Shown piece after piece: positions 27,763 to 38,593 of a stretch of 64,000 nucleotides of DNA. Origin of the DNA: Candidatus Sumerlaeota bacterium (lineage in GTDB: Bacteria > Sumerlaeota > Sumerlaeia > MWCT01 > JAUWMI01); assembly GCA_030613245.1 (NCBI GenBank), contig JAUWMI010000002.1, positions 62,001 to 126,000 on the forward strand. The letters are read 5' to 3'. Both the position numbers and the translations under genes were made by a program. Position 1 is the first letter of the stretch; each line of letters starts with the position of its first letter. The notes under the pieces were generated by a model. That model was not told the DNA's origin and ran no database searches. It saw nothing but the letters and a program-made list of their open reading frames with translations.

Positions 27763-28965
27763 GTGGCTGATGTGCATATGATGAAGGTTTGTCCAACATG
27801 TGAAGTGTATAACCCAAAGGAGAACAACCGCTGCTTCAAGTGCGGGTCTATTCTTGAGAGCAGCGGCTCGTTTGACGTTCATCTCGAGCGGCTCTCGCGG
27901 AAGCGGCATAAGGGTATTCTATATCAGCTCCAGGGGTTTATCTATCGAGTAGGCCAGCGGCTTAGTCCGCTGTGCGAACGCAAGGAGTTGTCGTACCGCC
28001 ACCCGTGGCTGGCGGGATTCCTGGGATTGCTTCCCGGGCTGGGGCAGATTTACAATCGCCAATACGGCAAAGCAGGGATATTCTTTGGCGCGTTTGTTGG
28101 TCTCCTGGCACTGGGAATTCTGACCATCACGCAGCCTTATTCAAATGTGCTTACTGCGCTCTTCTTGCTTTTTCTGCTCTATTCGTATCAGGACGCCTTT
28201 GCTGTGGCTCTTATGATCAATGGCCAATTCTGGACCGTGCGCAAGTCATTAGCTTTCATTTCGTACCTGCTTTTTATCTGCGGTGTGGTCTTTACAGTGT
28301 CGCAGTTTGCCATCTTACCCATAGGTCGTTTGGTATTTATCTCCAGCGATACGTTTGCACCAACCCTGCTGAAAGGCGACCGGGTAGTGGTTAATTCGCT
28401 CAGCTACCTATTTCGCTCGCCACGGCATGGCGAGGTGGTTTATTATCGTCCGACCCACGGTTTCAGGGTGCTTTATAGTCCACCGGGAAAAGACGGAAAG
28501 CTGCCTGAACAGCGTGAGCCAATCGAGTATTTGATCAGGCCGGGAAACTCAGTAGAACGTGTTGTCGGACTGCCGGGTGATACCGTTGAGCAGAAAGCGG
28601 ATGTTCTCTATGTAAATGGTAAGCCGTTAGAACAAAAACACTATCCACTGGTGACGGATCAGATTCTCGAAGCCTTTGGCGACTTTCGGCTCGACGTGCC
28701 TGAGGATCATTATTGTATTATCATGTCTGCAGTTCCCCCTGAAGAGGCCCTGATCTACAAGGTTCTTACCCCACCGGCAATTCTGGAACACGGTCCGGAA
28801 CTTAGACGCGAGATCGAGGAGACGGGCCAAATGCAGATACCCATCAAGAGGAGTTTTATCAACAAGAATTGGACTGAGGCATGTATTGTTGATCGCAAAG
28901 ATATTATTGGATGCATCCTCCTTATCTATCACCCTCCCAAACACCGTACATTACTGACCCACTAG
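27763..28965 (+). CDS. Zinc-ribbon / TM2-like / degenerate signal peptidase I fusion
   Basis: 400 residues counted from GTG 27763 (in-frame alternatives GTG 27772, ATG 27778; GAGG at 27760 favours the second). An N-terminal zinc ribbon (CPTC at 10-13, CFKC at 24-27) is followed by a TM2-like segment (LLPGLGQIYNRQYGKAG, about 89-105), further membrane helices to about 190, and an S26 signal-peptidase-like domain. That domain keeps the fold motifs LLKGDRVVVNSLSYLFR and RVVGLPGDTVE, but the catalytic Ser position is Thr197 (SSDTFAPTL) and the catalytic Lys position is Glu265 (SVERVVG). The GDNR box near the end is replaced by MSAVPPEE. An active leader peptidase role is therefore unlikely; a substrate-binding or scaffolding role is inference. 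A normal lepB lies at 56437. Confidence 0.85.
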   Translation: MADVHMMKVCPTCEVYNPKENNRCFKCGSILESSGSFDVHLERLSRKRHKGILYQLQGFIYRVGQRLSPLCERKELSYRHPWLAGFLGLLPGLGQIYNRQYGKAGIFFGAFVGLLALGILTITQPYSNVLTALFLLFLLYSYQDAFAVALMINGQFWTVRKSLAFISYLLFICGVVFTVSQFAILPIGRLVFISSDTFAPTLLKGDRVVVNSLSYLFRSPRHGEVVYYRPTHGFRVLYSPPGKDGKLPEQREPIEYLIRPGNSVERVVGLPGDTVEQKADVLYVNGKPLEQKHYPLVTDQILEAFGDFRLDVPEDHYCIIMSAVPPEEALIYKVLTPPAILEHGPELRREIEETGQMQIPIKRSFINKNWTEACIVDRKDIIGCILLIYHPPKHRTLLTH

Positions 28966-29092
28966 CTAACAGCGAGGCGACAGCGGACTTCCCTGTGGGG
29001 AATTGGCGCCGTGCGTGATACGCTGGCATCAGAAGACCCGCCGAAGGCAGGCAAGCTTATGCATTGTATCTGATTTATGCGCCTGAAGCGTA

Positions 29093-30331
29093 TTAATCGG
29101 ACACTGGCTGTTTCGCGAGTTTGGTAGGCGCGACTGCGTCGTGCTTATGCGGGTCACTGCGGAACACACCAAATCCCTCCACGCTATCCAGGATCCAGCC
29201 GTAGCAGAAGATAGCGTGGCCGGACGTATGCAGTCTGCGCACAAGTTCAATTTGTTGGCTGATTGGGGGGTGGCCTGATCCTCCGTAAAAGTCCGCAGTT
29301 CTCTTTGCAACGGCAAGGCCGGGCACAAGACGCACACAAGACCCAAGGCTTTTTGGGGCTTGAATCCGGTTTTGCACATCAATTATATCCGCCTCGATCT
29401 GCGCCAGCGTGGGTGCGTAGGCCATTGGCATCAACATATCAACCAAACCATTCTTCGCCCATGTGGCCCAGTCTTGCAGATGAGGGTCGTTTGGGCGGTT
29501 CTTATAGTAGCTTCCAAATACAGCAGCTGACAACCATACGGAAGGTTTGGTTGAGCGAACGAGATCCGACACTTTCTCCACAAACTCAGTCACCTGATTC
29601 TCGCGCCATTCCACCCACTGCATCCATAGAGCGGGACTTGTCTGTCGGTCTATATCAATCGGATCAACATCCGAGAGCGCCTCAAATTGCTTGCGCGAAT
29701 AGGCGTCATAGCCGGCGTCCTCTTTGCCCGATGAATAGCGAATATAGTCCAGATGCAGACCATCAATATCATAACGCACAAGCAAGTCCTTAAAGTAGTT
29801 GAGCATGAACTGCTGTACCCCAGGGTGCGCAGGATTGGCAAACAGATGTGCTGGTTCCGAATCGCTTGTCGGCTTCCCGCTCCGAAGTAGTAGTAGCCAG
29901 TCGGGATGGAGGTCAAATAGCGGTGAGCGGGGTAGATCAGGATATTTCGCCGTATCTACTTGCCAGTAAAAGACTTCCACCCATGCATGAATCTGGAGAT
30001 TTCGCTTATGCCCTTCGGTGAGAAATATCTGCAGCACGTCGGTCTTTCCGTATTTCGGACGTGGAGGGACAATCGCGTTAGGGTAGAGTGTGAACCCGTG
30101 GTAGAAAGTCTCTACAAGAACAAGGTTGAACCCTGCCCGTTGTATTTGATCTAGCATCTCAGGGATGGCCGAAACGTCTCCGGGAGGGCGCAGCCAGAGA
30201 GCTCTGGCCTCCACTGCGGTCTGACCTGATGCACTAAAGATTGACGAAAAAAATACGATAAGGCAAAAGACGACTGCATATATTCTAAACCGGGGCAGTC
30301 GATGGGGTGTAGAGGCCATGGAGACACTCAT
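29093..30331 (-). CDS. GHL10-family glycoside hydrolase-like protein
   Basis: 412 residues with a signal peptide (hydrophobic core about 17-35, then SASGQTA). The GHL10 barrel starts at VEARALWLRPPGDV and includes LVLVETFYHGFTLYP, LQIHAWVEVFYW, YDIDGLHLDYIRYSSG, WLSAAVFGSYY and MPMAYAPTLAQIE. It is the simpler paralogue of the protein at 1971-3953, lacking the Pro-rich linker and C-terminal beta domain. Members act outside the cytoplasm on glycans; the substrate is unknown. The ATG is fixed by AAGGAGG seven bases upstream. The gene is divergent from the TPR gene at 30596. Confidence 0.88.
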   Translation of the reverse strand: MSVSMASTPHRLPRFRIYAVVFCLIVFFSSIFSASGQTAVEARALWLRPPGDVSAIPEMLDQIQRAGFNLVLVETFYHGFTLYPNAIVPPRPKYGKTDVLQIFLTEGHKRNLQIHAWVEVFYWQVDTAKYPDLPRSPLFDLHPDWLLLLRSGKPTSDSEPAHLFANPAHPGVQQFMLNYFKDLLVRYDIDGLHLDYIRYSSGKEDAGYDAYSRKQFEALSDVDPIDIDRQTSPALWMQWVEWRENQVTEFVEKVSDLVRSTKPSVWLSAAVFGSYYKNRPNDPHLQDWATWAKNGLVDMLMPMAYAPTLAQIEADIIDVQNRIQAPKSLGSCVRLVPGLAVAKRTADFYGGSGHPPISQQIELVRRLHTSGHAIFCYGWILDSVEGFGVFRSDPHKHDAVAPTKLAKQPVSD

Positions 30332-30595
30332 TGTAACCTCCTTAAACTTTGAATTTGCTGGTGGATGTCCACTGTTGCAATGGATATAGAAATCTTACGT
30401 GCAGAGCAAGTTTTTTCTTGCTTCCTCTGCCATGTTTTGAGTATAGGAAGAGTTGTGTTTGGCAAGGTAATTATATTCCGCAAAATGGTGTGATTGAAGG
30501 AGTATCTGCGTTACCTTGTAAGTTGGCTTGGGAGGAGTGCGTGTTCTTTGCAATGACAGTTACAGCAGACTGAGAAGAAAAGGAGGGTAGGATTC

Positions 30596-31348
30596 ATGAC
30601 TATGCGCAAAGGATGTGTGGCAGTGGTGGTTGGTGCAGTAATTATGCTGTTGATCTATCCGGTCTTTGGCCAACAACAGACGGTAGGCGAGGAACTCCAA
30701 CCTGCTGAAAGAGCCGTGCTCCATACCGCGTCCATGGAAACGTCTCCCGCGCTTATGGATATGTCGACGGAGCATTGTTACTGGAAAGGTGTGCAAGCAA
30801 TTCGTGATGGTAAGTATCGCAAAGCGATTGTTGCGTTTTCCACTGTCCTGGCTAAAGATCTAGGATACGCGAAGGCCCATTATCAAATTGCCCGTGCATT
30901 GATCGGCATGAACCGGATTGACGAGGCGGCGCTCCATGCTGCCGAGGCTGTGGCACGCATTCCAGATAATGGCTCCGCGCACCGGACCCTGGGCCGCGTG
31001 CAACGCCTTCAGGGTGATCCTGATGCGGCCAGAGATTGTTTTGAAAAGGCCTGCGAGCTGGAACCAGAGGTTGCATGGAACTTTAACAATCTTGGCCTCA
31101 TTTTTATCGAGACGGGTCGCTTCGAAGATGCCAAGCAGGTCTTACAAAAAGCCGTAATGCTGGATGATTCACAGTACGTGATGTTTAACAACCTTGGCGT
31201 TGCCTGTATGCGAAGCGACGATGCAGAGGGGGCCATGGGTGCATTTGAGAAGGTTCTGGAGCTCAATCCCGATTTTCCACCCGCGAAAAGGCATCTTGAA
31301 ATGCTCAGAACAGAGAAGCCGCCGGAAGATGTGAGCACGCCAGAGTGA
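30596..31348 (+). CDS. Exported TPR protein
   Basis: 250 residues. A signal peptide (VAVVVGAVIMLLIYPVFGQQ) is followed from about residue 60 by at least four tetratricopeptide repeats: HCYWKGVQAIRDGKYRKAIVA, AKAHYQIARALIGMNRIDEA, GSAHRTLGRVQRLQGDPDAA, AWNFNNLGLIFIETGRFEDA and YVMFNNLGVACMRSDDAEGA. TPRs mediate protein contacts; the protein probably acts in the periplasm as an adaptor. No enzyme domain is seen. AAGGAGGG precedes the ATG by eight bases. Confidence 0.85.
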   Translation: MTMRKGCVAVVVGAVIMLLIYPVFGQQQTVGEELQPAERAVLHTASMETSPALMDMSTEHCYWKGVQAIRDGKYRKAIVAFSTVLAKDLGYAKAHYQIARALIGMNRIDEAALHAAEAVARIPDNGSAHRTLGRVQRLQGDPDAARDCFEKACELEPEVAWNFNNLGLIFIETGRFEDAKQVLQKAVMLDDSQYVMFNNLGVACMRSDDAEGAMGAFEKVLELNPDFPPAKRHLEMLRTEKPPEDVSTPE

Positions 31349-31369
31349 ACTTCGGCTGCACCAATGTAA

Positions 31370-31515
31370 TATAATAGAAACGAAAGAATGCGCGGCACGA
31401 CACGGGAAAGAGTCTGGCGTATCTGAAAAAGACGGTGGGGAGTCCATGGGCGCTGCGCGGTTGTCATAAACAGAACCCTCGGAAATGAAAATGGCACATT
31501 TCCGAGGGTTTTTAT
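31370..31515 (+). ncRNA. Candidate small RNA or leader between -10 box and terminator
   Basis: A consensus TATAAT (31370-31375) follows the TPR stop by 21 bases, and a strong intrinsic terminator ends at about 31515. The next gene is on the other strand, so a transcript of about 130 nt would not lead into any gene. No -35 match better than 3/6 (TGAACT at 18 bases). A tiny ORF (ATG 31388, 12 codons) is present. It does not resemble tmRNA, SRP RNA, RNase P or 6S RNA as far as I can judge. It may simply be the 3' end of the TPR message. Confidence 0.35.
31474..31515 (+). terminator. Rho-independent terminator
   Basis: AACCCTCGGAAATG (31474-31487) pairs perfectly over 14 bases with CATTTCCGAGGGTT (31497-31510), 9-base loop, followed by TTTTTAT on the plus strand. 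It would end transcripts from the TPR gene or the candidate small RNA. Confidence 0.9.
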
Positions 31516-31554
31516 GCGGGATGACGCCCGCGCACCTGGGCGAAACGAAGTATG

Positions 31555-31788
31555 TTAGCTACTTCGACTAACAACATCAACCAACTTGGTCGAATGCTTT
31601 TTAGGAATGGTTTTCAGCTTGTCTTCCATAATCTCCTTGATTGCCACCGTAGTCGGATCAGTCGGGTGATCTAACTCAACCATGGGCTTGCTGCCGGTGT
31701 TCAGAGCGCGTGCTCGTTTTGAGATTACGTTAACAAGAAAATACCGCCCCTTTCTTTCCTTATACATCGCAGATAGCTTTTCCTCCAT
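31555..31788 (-). CDS. rpoZ: DNA-directed RNA polymerase subunit omega
   Basis: 77 residues. RpoZ helps fold and hold the beta-prime subunit. The short protein carries the family core YFLVNVISKRARALNTG and later PTTVAIKEIMEDKL, matching the KxxxV...A.RA.QL and AxxEI pattern of omega proteins. It starts six bases after the dnaK stop, with AAAGGG as ribosome binding site within the dnaK end, so it is very likely co-transcribed with dnaK. In most bacteria rpoZ follows gmk, so this location is unusual. Confidence 0.85.
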   Translation of the reverse strand: MEEKLSAMYKERKGRYFLVNVISKRARALNTGSKPMVELDHPTDPTTVAIKEIMEDKLKTIPKKHSTKLVDVVSRSS

Positions 31789-31794
31789 AGGGTG

Positions 31795-33717
31795 TTACCC
31801 TTTCTTATCGTCCTCTACTTCGAATTCTGCGTCAACAACCTCGCCATCCTGCGCAGGCTCCTCTTTTGTCTCGGAGGGCTCAGCCTGTGCCGCGGTGGCA
31901 GATGCTGTAGACTGCCGGGCAGTGGCCTCACGGTAAAGCACTTCAGAAAGTTTATGACTGGCCGTATTCAGCTTATCAATGTCTTGCTTTATATCATCTG
32001 TTGACTCACTTGCAAGGGATTTTTTTAGCTGCTCGATAGATTCTTCGATGTTTTTCTTGTCCTCCTGACTCACCTTATCGCCAAATTCTTTCATTGAACG
32101 ATCCACGGAGTAGATAAGTGAATCAGCCTGGTTTCGCAAGGTTACTTCTTCGCGCTTACGTTTATCTTCTTCAGAATGAGCGTCGGCGTCTTTGACCATG
32201 TTTTTAATCTCGTCCTCCGAAAGCCCACTGGACGACTCGATGCGAATCTTTTGCTCTTTGCCGGTACCGAGATCTCTGGCCGAGACGTGGACGATTCCAT
32301 TTGCATCAATGTCAAACGTCACTTCAACTTGTGGCACTCCACGTGGTGCAGGAGGAATGCCGATCAGGTCAAACCGGCCAAGAGTCCGGTTGTTGGCAGC
32401 CATTTCCCGCTCACCCTGAAGCACGTGGATGCTGACAGCCGTCTGGTTTTCCGCTGCGGTAGAGAAGATCTCGCTCTTCTTCGTAGGAATCGTGGTATTA
32501 CGCTCGATCAGGCGGGTAAATACGCCACCCAATGTCTCAATGCCCAGTGATAGGGGAGTAATGTCGAGCAGCAATACGTCGCTAACCTCGCCAGCCAGCA
32601 CGCCCGCTTGAATAGCCGCGCCAATGGCAACGACTTCATCGGGATTCACACCTTTGTGCGGTTCTTTCTCAAAAAGCTTCTTAACGGTCTCCTGCACCAG
32701 GGGAATCCGCGTTGACCCGCCTACAAGAATCACTTCGTCAATATTTTCTGCAGTATATCCAGCGTCAGCCAGAGCTTGTTTGCATGGTTGGACGGTGCGT
32801 TCAACAAGAGGTGTCATTAGGCGCTCCAGTTGCGCGCGTGATAGTGTAATATTCATGTGCTTCGGGCCCGAGGCATCAGCCGTAATGAAGGGCAGATTGA
32901 TCGTCGTCTCCATAGATGTTGAGAGCTCGCACTTTGCCTTTTCCGCGCCCTCTTTCAGACGCTGCAGGGCCATGCGATCCTGGCGCAAATCAATTCCCGT
33001 GTCCTTTTTGAACTCGTTGGCCAGCCAATCAATCACCACCTGGTCAATATCATCGCCGCCCAGGTGCGTGTCGCCGTTTGTACTCTTCACTTCAAACACG
33101 CCCTCGCCTAGCTCCAGAATGGAGATGTCAAAGGTCCCGCCGCCAAAATCGTAAACAGCGATTTTCTCCTCCTTCTTCTTGTCCAATCCGTATGCAAGCG
33201 ATGCGGCCGTAGGCTCGTTAATAATCCGGAGCACTTCCAGACCGGCAATACGCCCCGCATCCTTGGTTGCCTGACGCTGGCTGTCATTAAAGTATGCCGG
33301 CACGGTGACAACGGCTTTTGTTACTTTTTCACCGAGATAGTCTTCTGCCGTTTGTTTCATTTTTTGTAAAATCCGAGCCGAGATCTCCGGCGGAGCGTGC
33401 GTTTTTCCTTTAACCTCAACCAGGACGTCGCCTTTTGGCCCTTTAACTACCTTATAGGGTACATTCTTGGTCTCTTCTCCGACTTCACCGTGTTTACGGC
33501 CCATGAACCGCTTAATTGAGAAGACGGTATTCTCAGGATTCGTAATTGCTTGGCGCTTTGCCACCTGGCCGACCAGAACTTCGTCTTTGGTAAAGGCGAC
33601 TACAGAAGGGGTCGTTCGCATACCTTCCAGGTTCTGAATAACAATGGTATCCCCTCCTTCTCGCACTGCAACGCACGAGTTTGTGGTCCCCAGGTCAATT
33701 CCAATCACTTTACTCAT
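31795..33717 (-). CDS. dnaK: Chaperone protein DnaK (Hsp70)
   Basis: 640 residues from ATG 33717; a GTG three codons upstream is only one base from the AGGGAGG site, whereas the ATG is ten bases from it. The ATPase domain opens [15 protein letters not shown] and has [46 protein letters not shown] and [12 protein letters not shown]. The substrate-binding domain and helical lid follow, with an acidic C-terminus EVEDDKKG. It refolds proteins together with DnaJ and GrpE, whose genes are not here. No CIRCE inverted repeat is visible upstream. Confidence 0.97.
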   Translation of the reverse strand: MSKVIGIDLGTTNSCVAVREGGDTIVIQNLEGMRTTPSVVAFTKDEVLVGQVAKRQAITNPENTVFSIKRFMGRKHGEVGEETKNVPYKVVKGPKGDVLVEVKGKTHAPPEISARILQKMKQTAEDYLGEKVTKAVVTVPAYFNDSQRQATKDAGRIAGLEVLRIINEPTAASLAYGLDKKKEEKIAVYDFGGGTFDISILELGEGVFEVKSTNGDTHLGGDDIDQVVIDWLANEFKKDTGIDLRQDRMALQRLKEGAEKAKCELSTSMETTINLPFITADASGPKHMNITLSRAQLERLMTPLVERTVQPCKQALADAGYTAENIDEVILVGGSTRIPLVQETVKKLFEKEPHKGVNPDEVVAIGAAIQAGVLAGEVSDVLLLDITPLSLGIETLGGVFTRLIERNTTIPTKKSEIFSTAAENQTAVSIHVLQGEREMAANNRTLGRFDLIGIPPAPRGVPQVEVTFDIDANGIVHVSARDLGTGKEQKIRIESSSGLSEDEIKNMVKDADAHSEEDKRKREEVTLRNQADSLIYSVDRSMKEFGDKVSQEDKKNIEESIEQLKKSLASESTDDIKQDIDKLNTASHKLSEVLYREATARQSTASATAAQAEPSETKEEPAQDGEVVDAEFEVEDDKKG

Positions 33718-33864
33718 TCGAATCACGCCTCCCTCATCGTGTTTGATAAATTTGCGCTATGATTTTTCTCCATGGTATCTTGCGCTTTCATAGCATATTG
33801 GCCCGATAGGCGTCTAATAAGCTATGACACCGCAAGTCCGCCTCTGGCGGCTAAGTCAGAGGAT

Positions 33865-33899
33865 GGACGGCGGTGGGGCATAGAGCCTCACTGCCGTCC
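33865..33899. other. Strong GC-rich hairpin downstream of groEL
   Basis: GGACGGCGGTGGGGC (33865-33879) pairs with GCCTCACTGCCGTCC (33885-33899): 15 pairs including two G-T pairs, loop ATAGA. It lies 66 bases beyond the groEL stop. On either strand no T-run follows, so it is not a standard intrinsic terminator; it could protect the 3' end of the groESL message. A weaker hairpin CCTCTG...CAGAGG overlaps its left flank at 33841-33862. Confidence 0.6.
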
Positions 33900-33965
33900 T
33901 CATTCATAGTGCATGTATCAAGCACGCCCAGACATTACCGACTGTGTCCAGGCTGCGTGGTCACC

Positions 33966-35588
<1,623 letters not shown>

Positions 35589-35664
35589 CTAACGTAACCT
35601 CCCTTTTAATTAAATTCCTCGGCTCTTTGCTGTCTGGCAACTCATTTACGAGCCTGAGGCACAT

Positions 35665-35961
35665 TTACCCCACGATCCCCAGAATCTCGCTCTGTTGAAT
35701 AATTAGATACTCAACGCCGTCAATCTTGATCTCGTTGCCAGAATACTTACCGAATAGTATCTCGTCCTCTTTTTTGACTTCCATAGGGATCCGCTTACCT
35801 TCCTCATTGAGTTCTCCTGGCCCAACGGCAACGATTTTGCCGCGCTGGGGTTTTTCCTTTGCCGTGTCTGGAATGTAGATACCCCCGCTTGTCTTGCCTT
35901 CTTTTTCTTCTTCTTCGAGCCTTTTTACCAGAACCCTACTTCCCAAGGGCTTAAACCGCAT
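35665..35961 (-). CDS. groES: Co-chaperonin GroES (Hsp10)
   Basis: 98 residues from ATG 35961, set by GAAAGGAGGG upstream. Caps the GroEL ring. Family blocks: [35 protein letters not shown] (mobile loop region with GGI) and [17 protein letters not shown]. The open frame reaches 36027, but the extra residues are not family-like. It is the first gene of the groESL operon. Confidence 0.97.
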   Translation of the reverse strand: MRFKPLGSRVLVKRLEEEEKEGKTSGGIYIPDTAKEKPQRGKIVAVGPGELNEEGKRIPMEVKKEDEILFGKYSGNEIKIDGVEYLIIQQSEILGIVG

Positions 35962-36484
35962 ATGTAATCTCCCTCCTTTCATAGATTTGTTCTTACACTC
36001 AGTTAGAGATAACCATGCAAATTGCATACCATTACGGCAAATTGATTCGGACGCACTTAAGTGCTTTTATAGGAGTATTATACGGAATATTCGTCGAGTC
36101 GGATTCTCTTGTTTTTCACAAAAGTGTGTCATTTTGACCCACGCATGACCTGCCCGTGCCTGAACTGTATCATTTTTACGCTTTTTACTGACGCTCCAGT
36201 GCATCTCTATGCCTTGGTCTACTAGCTCACCTAAGATGGCCTGCCACAGTCTAAGGTTAGCCGAACGATAATGATTTGTTGCTTGTAGACGCATAGGGGC
36301 CTTGCGGTATATAATAAAGGAAACAATAATCGTGCCATATGGATACGAAAAAAATCATTGTATTGGCAAGTACCTGAGAGATACGATAATGGCTGCAGTC
36401 TCATTGAAGAGATTGAGGCGTCTGTTTTCTCAGAACATTGCGCGCTGGAAATTTCTTCACAGCGTCACTGAGGGGTGATGGCCG
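35962..36484. other. Divergent intergenic region (groES promoter side)
   Basis: 523 bases without a convincing gene between groES and the acidic TPR gene. For groES, a TATAAT on the minus strand (36082-36077) lies about 116 bases upstream, without a good -35. A short palindrome GCACTTAAGTGC (36051-36062) sits between it and groES. For the plus strand, TATATAAT at 36308-36315 is a possible -10, 170 bases before the next ATG. The CIRCE element (TTAGCACTC-N9-GAGTGCTAA) is absent. Confidence 0.4.
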
Positions 36485-38593
36485 ATGAGGTGCAGGGCTG
36501 TACATTTAAATGAGGTGGGCAGAATAGCAGTTCTGGCCGGGCTTTTCTGCGCCATTATGGCGGTGTGCTTTTTTGTAACTGCTCGTAGTGCCCAAAGCCA
36601 GCCGGGCGTGGATTCGATCGATCTGACACAGAGGGAGCAAGCCCTCCTGAAACGGGCCGTTAATCAGAGCATAGAGAATCTGCGCCGGTATTATGCGCGG
36701 AAAGAATACGACAAGGTATTGGAAGAATGCAAGAATTTGGAAAAGCTGGACCCCAGCAACAATATTGCAGTGTATTATCGTTCGATTGCGAAAATGGGTC
36801 AGACCCAGAAGCCGTTCACAGTAGACCTCAGGCAACCGTCTGGCGAGGCAACCGTAACTTCCCCAACGACGCGTGCCATAGCATTTCCACGAGTGGTCCC
36901 ACCGCCATCCCTGGCTGTCGCAGCACCACCTGTAGAGACGCCACATGCGGGCGTAGCGCCGGGAGTTGCAGAGCCAGTTCATCCTCCTGAAGATCAACCC
37001 GAGGTACTGGTGCAGCGTGGTGAATTAAGGGCAGCACGGCAGGAAGCGAAAGCCACAAAGCGCGGGAGGATTCATGAGCTGTTGGCTCAGCCTTCCACCA
37101 GGTATGTCATTGTTGGGGTTGGAGCTTTTCTTAGCTTTTTTATCGTTTTCCAGATTATCCGCTCGCGAAGGAAGACAAGACTGGTCATTGAAGCTGCAAG
37201 AGCTGAGGTCGTGAGCAGAGCTGAGACAGCAACAACGGAGCTGCCGTCCGGACCGCCGGTCTTGGAAGAACGTGTAGATGAAAAAGCAGAAGCGCCAAGC
37301 CCTGTGGCCGAAGAGTTAGAACATACGGGTCTGTATACTGACATGCCAGGTATAACTGATAGGGCTGATCAAGAAGAGATAAAGCGCGCAGAGCCTGAAA
37401 CCACCGAAGAGACGGTTTCGGCAGTACCTGAGGTGGAAGCCGTAGATATATCAGAGGCAACAGAAAGAGATCGGCTAGTCTCTGCGATAGAGGGCATCCC
37501 GACCGGTGCCGAACCAGTTCAAGAAGAAGACATCGGGGAAGTCACACTGGGAGCAGAAGAGAAATCAGCGGTGCAGCCTTCAGCACTATTTTCTGATGAG
37601 GACATTCGTCCGGAGAGCGAGAAGGCGGAAGTGGGCGCTCCGGAGAAGAAGGAACAGGTTGAGCCGGAGCCCTCTGTGTCTTTGGGAGAAGAGGACGAGG
37701 ATCTCGGTCAGCCGGATGGCTCCTTGAAGCTCGACGAGTTTCTGTTCGAGCAATCCGGGAAGCCGCCAGATGCGCCGCCGGTACCCAAACCTGACGATTC
37801 AACTGTAGAGGAGTGGAAGCGAAAAGCGTATGATGAAGATTTTGAGAAGATGATGTTCACTCCGGCAGCAGAGGATGCCACTTCAATCGGCAAGAGAATT
37901 AGCGAGGATGATACGCTTGCTGCACCTCCAGGAAAAGAGCAGCAGCCATCTCCCACAGATGAACCATTGAAAGCATCTGAGGCTAAGGCGGCTGAACCAC
38001 CGCCCCCGCCGCAACAGGAAGCTCCGCCAGCACCAAGCCCGGATGATGAAGAAACAAAAGTCCTGCTGGAGCACGAGACAAAAATTTTGCACCCCTCGGA
38101 TGACGAGGGCCCCGTTAAGGAGCCAGGTGAGTCAGAGCGAGACGCAAGGGCGGAGGCATCATCACCCGGCGATGAAGATAGGGGATCTACAAAAACGTCT
38201 GCTCGTGCCAGGCAGGATGAGCTTGAAATTTCAGATGATTTGATAGTTACCCCTGAAGAACAGGAACTACCGCATCCAGCGGATGGCGTGGAATCGCAAG
38301 GGCAGCAGGCTGAGGTATTTGGCAAGCTGGACCTCGAAAGTATGCGGGAGGTTGAGTCTGAAGCGGAGGATAAGGCAGGGGCCGGCGCCTCATCAAAAAT
38401 TATGGAAGAACGCAGCGAGGCCCTGTTTCGGGATCAATATAAGAAAGCACGCGATGCTTTTGCGCAAAAAGACTGGCAAAAGGCGATTCATTACTTTTCA
38501 GTGGCTGTGGCCCTTCGGCCCAATGACAAGCATGTGAAAGAGAACTTACGCATCGCCCGCGAGAACCGAAAGAAGAAAGAGGATAAGAAATAA
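36485..38593 (+). CDS. Large acidic TPR-containing membrane protein
   Basis: 702 residues, not a recognised family. A signal or anchor segment (about 13-33) is followed by a TPR-like stretch (RRYYARKEYDKVLEECKNLEKLDP), a Pro-rich patch (110-180), a membrane helix at about 206-224 (YVIVGVGAFLSFFIVFQII), then some 400 residues very rich in Glu, Asp, Pro and Ala, probably disordered. The last 60 residues form TPRs (YKKARDAFAQKDWQKAIHYFSVAVALRPNDK, about 645-680). The arrangement suggests an anchored scaffold whose C-terminal TPR lies on the cytoplasmic side if the N-terminal half is periplasmic. GAGGGG precedes the ATG. Confidence 0.75.
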   Translation: MRCRAVHLNEVGRIAVLAGLFCAIMAVCFFVTARSAQSQPGVDSIDLTQREQALLKRAVNQSIENLRRYYARKEYDKVLEECKNLEKLDPSNNIAVYYRSIAKMGQTQKPFTVDLRQPSGEATVTSPTTRAIAFPRVVPPPSLAVAAPPVETPHAGVAPGVAEPVHPPEDQPEVLVQRGELRAARQEAKATKRGRIHELLAQPSTRYVIVGVGAFLSFFIVFQIIRSRRKTRLVIEAARAEVVSRAETATTELPSGPPVLEERVDEKAEAPSPVAEELEHTGLYTDMPGITDRADQEEIKRAEPETTEETVSAVPEVEAVDISEATERDRLVSAIEGIPTGAEPVQEEDIGEVTLGAEEKSAVQPSALFSDEDIRPESEKAEVGAPEKKEQVEPEPSVSLGEEDEDLGQPDGSLKLDEFLFEQSGKPPDAPPVPKPDDSTVEEWKRKAYDEDFEKMMFTPAAEDATSIGKRISEDDTLAAPPGKEQQPSPTDEPLKASEAKAAEPPPPPQQEAPPAPSPDDEETKVLLEHETKILHPSDDEGPVKEPGESERDARAEASSPGDEDRGSTKTSARARQDELEISDDLIVTPEEQELPHPADGVESQGQQAEVFGKLDLESMREVESEAEDKAGAGASSKIMEERSEALFRDQYKKARDAFAQKDWQKAIHYFSVAVALRPNDKHVKENLRIARENRKKKEDKK

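Noticed and set aside
27763-28965. Annotation as active signal peptidase I
   Set aside because: The fold motifs fit, but the Ser and Lys of the dyad are Thr and Glu and the GDNR box is missing.
35962-36484. CIRCE element before groES
   Set aside because: The region was read for TTAGCACTC...GAGTGCTAA; only the short GCACTTAAGTGC palindrome is present, without the 9-base spacer.
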